Source: Micromonospora tarapacensis (GTDB taxonomy: Bacteria; Actinomycetota; Actinomycetes; Mycobacteriales; Micromonosporaceae). From it: a stretch of DNA of 64,000 nt. Shown here one piece after another: positions 57,647 through 64,000 of the stretch (position 1 is its first letter; each line of letters begins with the position of its first letter). The position numbers were made by a program, and so were the translations under genes. The notes beneath the pieces were generated by a model. The model was not told the origin of the DNA. It saw only the letters and a program-made list of their open reading frames with translations, and searched no databases. Where the stretch lies: positions 979,324 through 1,043,323 of the forward strand of contig NZ_JAHCDI010000004.1 in assembly GCF_019697375.1 (NCBI RefSeq), given 5' to 3'.

Positions 57647-60600
57647 GTGGAGGATCTCGACAAGCTCCGGTCCTACTTGAGACGTGCCGTCAGTGACGCG
57701 CAGAAGCTGCGCGACCAGGTGCGTCACCTGGAGGAGTCCGCTCGCGAGCCGATCGCGGTGGTGGGCGTGGGTTGTCGCTTCCCGGGTGGCGTCGCGTCTC
57801 CCGAGGACCTGTGGGACATCGTGTCCGGCGGCCTGGACGCCATGAGTGACCTCCCACCGGACCGCGGGTGGAACCTGGCGTCGCTGGCCGGTCCGGAGCC
57901 CGAGGCGGCCGGGACGACGTACCCGCGGGCCGGCGGCTTCCTGGCCGACGTCGCCGGGTTCGACGCGCCGTTCTTCGGGATCAGCCCGCGCGAGGCGCTG
58001 GCCATGGACCCGCAGCAACGGCTGATGCTGGAGATCTCGTGGGAGGCCCTGGAACGGGCGGGCATCGATCCGACCGGGCTGCGCGACACCGACACCGGTG
58101 TCTTCACCGGGCTCTACGCCGTCGACTACGGCCCCCGCATGGGCAGCGGCGCCGCCGGCGAGGTGGAGGGGTACACGCTCACCGGAACATACACCAGCGT
58201 GGCGTCGGGCCGGGTGTCGTACGTGCTGGGCCTGGCGGGCCCGGCGGTGTCGACCGACACCGCCTGCTCGTCCTCGCTCACGGCCATCCACCAGGCCGTG
58301 CGCTCCCTGCGCTCCGGGGAGTGCTCGCTCGCGCTGGCCGGCGGCGTGTCCACGATGCCGACGCCCGGAGTGCTCGTCGAGCTGGGCCGGCAGCGGGGGT
58401 TGTCGGTGGATGGGCGGTGTAAGGCGTTTGCGGAGGCGGCGGATGGTACGGGTTTTTCGGAGGGTGCTGGGGTTTTGGTGTTGGAGCGGTTGTCGGATGC
58501 GCGGCGGAATGGTCGTCGGGTGTGGGCGGTGATTCGGGGTTCGGCGGTTAATCAGGATGGTGCGTCGAATGGGTTGACGGCGCCGAGTGGGTTGGCGCAG
58601 CAGCGGGTGATTCGGGCGGCGTTGGCGGATGCGGGTTTGGGTGTTGGTGATGTGGATGTGGTGGAGGCGCATGGGACTGGTACGCGGTTGGGTGATCCGA
58701 TCGAGGCGCAGGCGTTGTTGGCGACGTATGGGCAGGGTCGGGAGTCCGGGGTTCCGGTGTGGTTGGGGTCGTTGAAGTCGAATATTGGTCATACGCAGGC
58801 GGCGGCGGGGGTGGCCGGTGTGATCAAGATGGTGATGGCGTTGCGTGGTGGGGTGTTGCCGCGGACGTTGCATGTGGATCGGCCGTCGTCGCATGTGGAT
58901 TGGTCGGTTGGTGCGGTGGAGTTGTTGACGCAGGCGCGGCCGTGGGTTGGTGGTGTGGGTCGGGTGCGGCGTGCGGGTGTGTCGGCCTTCGGCATCAGTG
59001 GGACGAATGCGCATGTGATTGTGGAGGAGGCGCCGGCGGTTGAGGTGCCGGTGGTTGGTGACGGGGTGCCGGTTGCCGGTGGTGTGGTGCCGTGGGTGTT
59101 GTCGGGGCGTTCGGAGTCGGCGTTGCGGGCGCAGGCGGTTCGGTTGCGGGATTTCGTGGTCGGGGCGCCGGGTGTGGACGTGGCGGATGTCGGGTTTTCG
59201 TTGTTGTCGACGCGGTCGTTGTTCGAACACCGCGCCGTGGTCCTGGGCCACGACCGCGACGACCTGCTCGCCGGGCTCGCCGCGACGGCCGCCGGGACCG
59301 ACGGCCCGTCGGCACCGGCGACGCCGGGTGGCAGGACGGTGTTCGTCTTCCCGGGTCAGGGGTCGCAATGGGTCGGCATGGGGCGCGAACTGTGCGCCTC
59401 GTCGCCGGCCTTCGCCCGCCGCATGCGGGAGTGCGCCGACGCGCTGTCCCCGTACGTGACCTGGTCCCTCCTCGACGTCCTCGACGATGCCGAGGCACTG
59501 CAACGGGTGGACGTCATCCAGCCGGTGCTGTGGGCCGTCATGGTGTCGCTGGCCGAGGCGTGGCGCTCCTACGGGGTCGAGCCGGCGGCCGTGATCGGCC
59601 ACTCGCAGGGCGAGATCGCCGCCGCCTGTGTCGCCGGCGCCCTGACCCTGCCCGACGCGGCCCGGGCGGTCGCGCTGCGGTCGAGGGCGATTCTGGCCCT
59701 GTCGGGCCGCGGCGGAATGGTGTCGGTCGGGCTGCCGGCCGACGACGTGCGTGCCCGCCTGACCGAGGGACTGTCGATAGCGGCGGTCAACGGGCCGTCG
59801 TCGGTCGTGGTCTCCGGTGAGGTGGCCGCGCTCGACGCGCTCCTGGCCCGGTGCGACGCGGAGGGGGTGCGGGCACGTCGTGTTCCGGTGGACTACGCGT
59901 CGCACTCCGCACAGGTGGATGCCATCCGCGACGAACTGGCCCGAGTGCTGGCGGGGATCGCCCCGCGAACGTCCGAGGTCCCGTTCTTCTCGACGGTCAC
60001 GGCCGACTGGCTGGACACCACCCGGCTGGACGCCGAGTACTGGTACACCAACCTGCGGCACACCGTCCGCTTCGAAGAGGCCACCCGGGCCCTCGCCGAA
60101 CAGGGCTTCAGCTTCTTCGTCGAGGCGTCCGCCCACCCGGTGCTGACCGTCGGCATCGCACAGACGCTGGACAGCACGGACGTCACCGCCATGGTGGTGG
60201 GCACGCTGCGCCGCGACGAGGGCGGCCTGAAGCGACTGCTCCAGTCGGCGGCCGAGGCCTTCGTGGCGGGCCTCCCGGTGGCCTGGGACACCGCGCTGCC
60301 CAGCCGGGACGGTCGGTGGACCCCGTTGCCGACCTACCCGTTCCAGCGACAGCGTTACTGGCTGAACACACCGCACGACGGTGCCGCGGCGCCCGAGCCG
60401 GACCAGCGGACCGACCGGCTGTACCAGGTGGACTGGCTGCCCCGTGCGGTCCGCGCCGATCAGGCAACCGGGCGGTACGTGGTGCTGGAGCCGTCCGAGA
60501 CGGACCTCGCCGGCCTCGACGACGTACCCCCCGTCGTCATCGTCGCGGTCCCAGGCGCGTCCGAGGCGGACGCCGACACACCGGCCGCCGTCGAGGACCA

Positions 60601-62310
60601 CCTGCACCGGCTGCTCCGGCGACTGCAGAGCTGGCTCGGCGACGACCGCTTCGCCGACTCCCGGCTGGCCATCGTGACGCGCGACGCGATCCACGACGAC
60701 CAGGTCGTCCACCCGGACCTCGTCGCGGCGGCGATCTGGGGATTCGTCCGTAGCGCGCAGACCGAGAACCCGGGCCGGATCACGCTTGTCGACATCGACG
60801 ACCAACCCGCTTCGTGGGACGTCGTCCCGGCGGCCGTCGCGACCGGAGAGACCCAGATCAAGATCCGGGCCGGCGAGGTGAGCACGCCGCGACTGGCCCA
60901 CGCCGGCGCCAACAGCGCCTCGGCGCAGCACGGCGGCCGGCCGCCATCGGGCACGAACGGCTCCACGCTCGGACACGGGACGGTGCTGATCACCGGAGGC
61001 ACCAGCGGACTGGGCGCGATGCTGGCCCATCACCTCGTGCGACGGCACGGCGTGCGCCGACTCCTGCTGACCAGCCGGCGAGGGCCGGCGGCTCCGGCCG
61101 CGGCACGGCTGCGCGAGGTGCTGACCGGGTCGGGTGCCGAGGTCGAGGTGGTGGCCTGCGACATCACCCACCGCGAGTCCGTCGCCGAGCTGATCGCGGC
61201 GGTACCGGCCGACCACCCACTGACGGCGGTGATCCACTGCGCGGGTGTTCTGGACGACGGGGTCGTCGAGACCTTGACCGAGGACCGGATCGACACGGTG
61301 CTGGCGCCGAAGGTGCGCGGCGCCTGGCACCTGCACGAGCTGACCAGGGACCTGAATCTTTCCGCGTTCGTCCTGTTCTCGTCGATCGCGAGTGTGCTGG
61401 GCACCGCCGGGCAGGCCAACTACGCCGCGGCCAACGCCTTCCTCAACGGCCTGGCGGAGGCCCGCCGGGCGGGAGGCTGCCCGCCGGCGCCCTGTGCTGG
61501 GGCTTCTGGGCCGAGCGCAGCGAGATGGTCGCCGGGCTCGGCGACGCGGACCTGGTTCGCCTGCGCCGGCAGGGTGTGCTCCCGTTGTCCTCGCAGCAGG
61601 GGCTCGCGCTCTTCGACGCGGCACTCGGCCACGACCAGGCGGTGCTGGTGCCCGCCCGTCTGCAGCAGCCGTCGCCGGACACGCGCGACGCCGAGCGGCT
61701 GGCCTCGCCGCTGCTCCGGGGCCTGCTCGCGGCACCGGCCGAGGGCACCGGGCCGGCGGCCGGTGACGCCGCCGAGTCGGGACTCGTGCAGCGGCTGCGC
61801 TCGCTGCCGGCGGCCGAGGCGGAGACGGTGTTGCTGGACGCCGTCCGCACCCAGACCGCGATCGTGCTCGGGCACGCCGACACCAGAACGACCGGTGCCA
61901 CCACGGCCTTCAAGGAACTGGGCATCGACTCGCTCACCGCGTTGGAACTGCGGAACAAGCTGTCGGCGATCGTCGGCTGCAAGCTGCCCGCCACGATGGT
62001 CTTCGACCATCCGAACCCGCGCGCGCTGACCAAGTTCCTGCTCACCCGGATCACGCCGGACGCCGGTACCGACACCGGATCCGTGGTCGATCGGCTGACC
62101 AGGGAGATCGAAGCGCTGGGCAGCCAGCTCGACGACGCGTACCTCGGCCTCGGGCCCGAGGAGCGGGCGACCATCTCCGCCCTGCTGAGTGAGTTGCGCG
62201 GCCGGGTGACGGCGAAGGCGAGCGTGGGCGCACCGGTCGGCATCGTCGATCGGATCAGTTCGGCCTCGGCGGGAGAGCTTCTCTCGCTCCTGGACAACGA
62301 ACTCGGCTAG
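57647..62310 (+). CDS. type I PKS extension module KS-AT-KR-ACP, with one frame break
   Basis: GTG at 57647 follows GAGGGAGGG; an N-terminal docking helix ([20 protein letters not shown]) leads the protein. KS has DTACSSSL and [15 protein letters not shown] has [11 protein letters not shown] with YASH, typical for methylmalonyl-CoA; KR has [20 protein letters not shown] (LDD, a B-type ketoreductase sign) and [20 protein letters not shown], so it should be active. No dehydratase lies between AT and KR. Near 61475 the frame shifts by one base (GGAGGCTGCCC where GGAGGCCTGCCC would read on); the unbroken frame as written stops at 62029, while ACP ([15 protein letters not shown]) and docking tail continue in the next frame to 62310. 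Bases 58387-59244 are duplicated in the next gene. Confidence 0.9.
58387..59244 (+). repeat. 858-bp near-identical repeat, copy 1 (KS end to AT start)
   Basis: It matches 63061-63917 apart from one two-base change (GGCATCAGT here, GGCGCCAGT there) and a G5 run (58807-58811) that is G4 in copy 2. The stretch codes for the KS C-terminal half and the KS-AT linker. Its codon use is markedly T/G-rich at third positions (GGT, GTG, TTG, GAT, CAT), unlike the G/C wobble of the flanks. Confidence 0.95.
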
Positions 62311-62320
62311 GGGAAGAGCG

Positions 62321-64000
62321 ATGACCAACGACAACAGTGCCGATGTCCTCGAATACCTCCGTCGGACATCCATCGAGCTGATGGAAACCCGCAAGCGGCT
62401 GCGTGAGCTGACCGAGGCCGCCAGCGAGCCGGTCGCGGTGGTCGGCCTCGCCTGCCGGTACCCGGGCGGCGCGGTGACTCCGGAGGCGTTGTGGGAGCTG
62501 GTGGAGTCGGGCGCGGACGTCATGTCCGATTTCCCCACCGACCGGAACTGGGACCTGGACGAGCTGTACGACCCGACCTCCGGCCGGCCGGGCACCTGCT
62601 ACACGCGCACCGGCGGATTTCTGAGCGACGCCGGGGACTTCGACGCCGAGTTCTTCGGCATCAACCCGCGTGAGGCGCTGGCCGCCGACCCGCAGCAGCG
62701 GCTCCTGCTGGAGGTCTCGTGGGAGTCGTTGGAACGTGCCGGCATCGACCCGCACTCGTTGCGCGGCAGCCGCACCGGCGTGTTCGCGGGGCTGGCCTAC
62801 TTCGGGTACGGCAACCACTTCGTCACCCCCGAGGTCATCTCCGGGTACGCGCAGACCGGGTCGCTGGCGAGCGTGGCGTCGGGCCGGGTGTCGTACGTGC
62901 TGGGTCTGGAGGGCCCGGCGGTGTCGACCGACACCGCCTGCTCGTCCTCGCTGGTCACGGTGCACCAGGCGGTGCGTTCGCTGCGCCAGGGCGAGTGCGA
63001 CCTGGCCCTGGCCGGCGGGGTCACGGTCACCGCGACGCCGCAGGTGTTCCGGGAGTTCGCCCGGCAGCGGGGGTTGTCGGTGGATGGGCGGTGTAAGGCG
63101 TTTGCGGAGGCGGCGGATGGTACGGGTTTTTCGGAGGGTGCTGGGGTTTTGGTGTTGGAGCGGTTGTCGGATGCGCGGCGGAATGGTCGTCGGGTGTGGG
63201 CGGTGATTCGGGGTTCGGCGGTTAATCAGGATGGTGCGTCGAATGGGTTGACGGCGCCGAGTGGGTTGGCGCAGCAGCGGGTGATTCGGGCGGCGTTGGC
63301 GGATGCGGGTTTGGGTGTTGGTGATGTGGATGTGGTGGAGGCGCATGGGACTGGTACGCGGTTGGGTGATCCGATCGAGGCGCAGGCGTTGTTGGCGACG
63401 TATGGGCAGGGTCGGGAGTCCGGGGTTCCGGTGTGGTTGGGGTCGTTGAAGTCGAATATTGGTCATACGCAGGCGGCGGCGGGGTGGCCGGTGTGATCAA
63501 GATGGTGATGGCGTTGCGTGGTGGGGTGTTGCCGCGGACGTTGCATGTGGATCGGCCGTCGTCGCATGTGGATTGGTCGGTTGGTGCGGTGGAGTTGTTG
63601 ACGCAGGCGCGGCCGTGGGTTGGTGGTGTGGGTCGGGTGCGGCGTGCGGGTGTGTCGGCCTTCGGCGCCAGTGGGACGAATGCGCATGTGATTGTGGAGG
63701 AGGCGCCGGCGGTTGAGGTGCCGGTGGTTGGTGACGGGGTGCCGGTTGCCGGTGGTGTGGTGCCGTGGGTGTTGTCGGGGCGTTCGGAGTCGGCGTTGCG
63801 GGCGCAGGCGGTTCGGTTGCGGGATTTCGTGGTCGGGGCGCCGGGTGTGGACGTGGCGGATGTCGGGTTTTCGTTGTTGTCGACGCGGTCGTTGTTCGAA
63901 CACCGCGCCGTGGTCCTCGGCCGCTCCCGCGACGAACTGCTCGGTGCGCTGGACTCGCTGGCCGACGGCGGCGAAACCACCGGGGTCGTGCGTGGTGTCG
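62321..64000 (+). CDS. type I PKS module, KS and start of AT (cut by right edge, one frame break)
   Basis: ATG at 62321 follows GGGGAAGAG, 10 bases after the previous stop. It has a docking helix ([20 protein letters not shown]) and a KS domain with [21 protein letters not shown] and [14 protein letters not shown], so the KS is of the condensing type. The frame as written stops at 63494-63496, because a G run at 63481-63484 has four G where the near-identical sister copy has five. With that base restored, the protein reads on through the KS-AT linker to the end of the window. AT specificity and reductive domains are beyond the edge. Confidence 0.9.
63061..63917 (+). repeat. 858-bp near-identical repeat, copy 2 (one base shorter)
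   Basis: Second copy of 58387-59244 within the following PKS gene. It lacks one G (G4 at 63481-63484), which breaks the reading frame, and has GC instead of AT at the GGCGCCAGT site. The sharp edges and G/T-rich wobble suggest a recent gene-conversion tract between the two modules. Confidence 0.95.

Noticed and set aside
57608..61735. A 1375-residue minus-strand frame opposite the PKS gene, with a Thr/His/Arg/Pro-rich part
   Set aside because: The odd composition comes from the G/T-rich wobble of the duplicated KS tract read backwards. No ribosome site or domain is present.
58387..63917. Transposon or CRISPR-like explanation for the long repeat
   Set aside because: The two copies lie at equivalent domain positions in paralogous KS-AT regions and carry no terminal repeats or transposase, so recombination between modules is sufficient.

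Overview
The window is high-GC DNA (long G/C-rich wobble codons, many GTG starts) from a filamentous actinomycete. Mycothiol-type DinB proteins, an F420-type nitroreductase, ECF sigma factors, a large LAL regulator, DrrAB exporters and giant NRPS/PKS genes fit Micromonosporaceae or Streptomycetaceae-like bacteria. The genus cannot be fixed from the sequence alone.

Positions 1-24.9 kb form a mixed chromosomal flank. It holds the start of an ECF sigma factor (minus strand), a 1001-residue LuxR/LAL regulator, and an IS5-family element (3391-4325, CTAG target duplication) inserted exactly at the LAL stop codon. Next come a decayed TPR-like gene, a secreted subtilase with its convergent HTH regulator, and a run of small metabolic genes (methyltransferase, nitroreductase, VOC protein, ECF sigma with SnoaL-like tail, two DinB/mycothiol proteins, a PEP-mutase/isocitrate-lyase-like enzyme). 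A FAD monooxygenase-MarR operon follows, with a clear 9-bp inverted-repeat operator. Two ABC exporter operons (20.4-24.9 kb) run away from the biosynthetic cluster and probably supply export and self-resistance.

From 25.1 kb to the right edge lies one biosynthetic cluster, mostly on the plus strand. It starts with mbtH, a PaiB-like gene that I read as a heme-dependent piperazate synthase (KtzT type), and an LmbU-family activator. A free-standing A domain, a PCP and a FAD oxidoreductase follow. Then come five NRPS modules: C-A-PCP-E, C-A-PCP, C-A-PCP-E, C-A-PCP and C-A-PCP-TE. Three of the five modular A domains carry nearly the same binding-pocket code (DVFSVA[A/S]YA), which I associate with piperazic acid. 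Downstream are a type II TE, a divergent FAD monooxygenase, a PCP-P450-TE cassette (the TE has a Cys nucleophile), and type I PKS genes starting with a true loading module (KSQ-AT-ACP), then KS-AT-KR-ACP, then a module cut by the right edge.

Taken together, the window predicts a piperazate-rich peptide with a polyketide acyl chain, the general plan of azinothricin/polyoxypeptin/aurantimycin-type cyclodepsipeptides. The ornithine N-hydroxylase needed for piperazate and the rest of the PKS are not in the window.

Three reading-frame breaks lie in the megasynthase genes (about 33290, 61475 and 63482). One is proven to be a single-G loss by comparison with an 858-bp near-identical repeat. They are either sequencing errors in G/C runs or real inactivating mutations, and this decides whether the cluster works.
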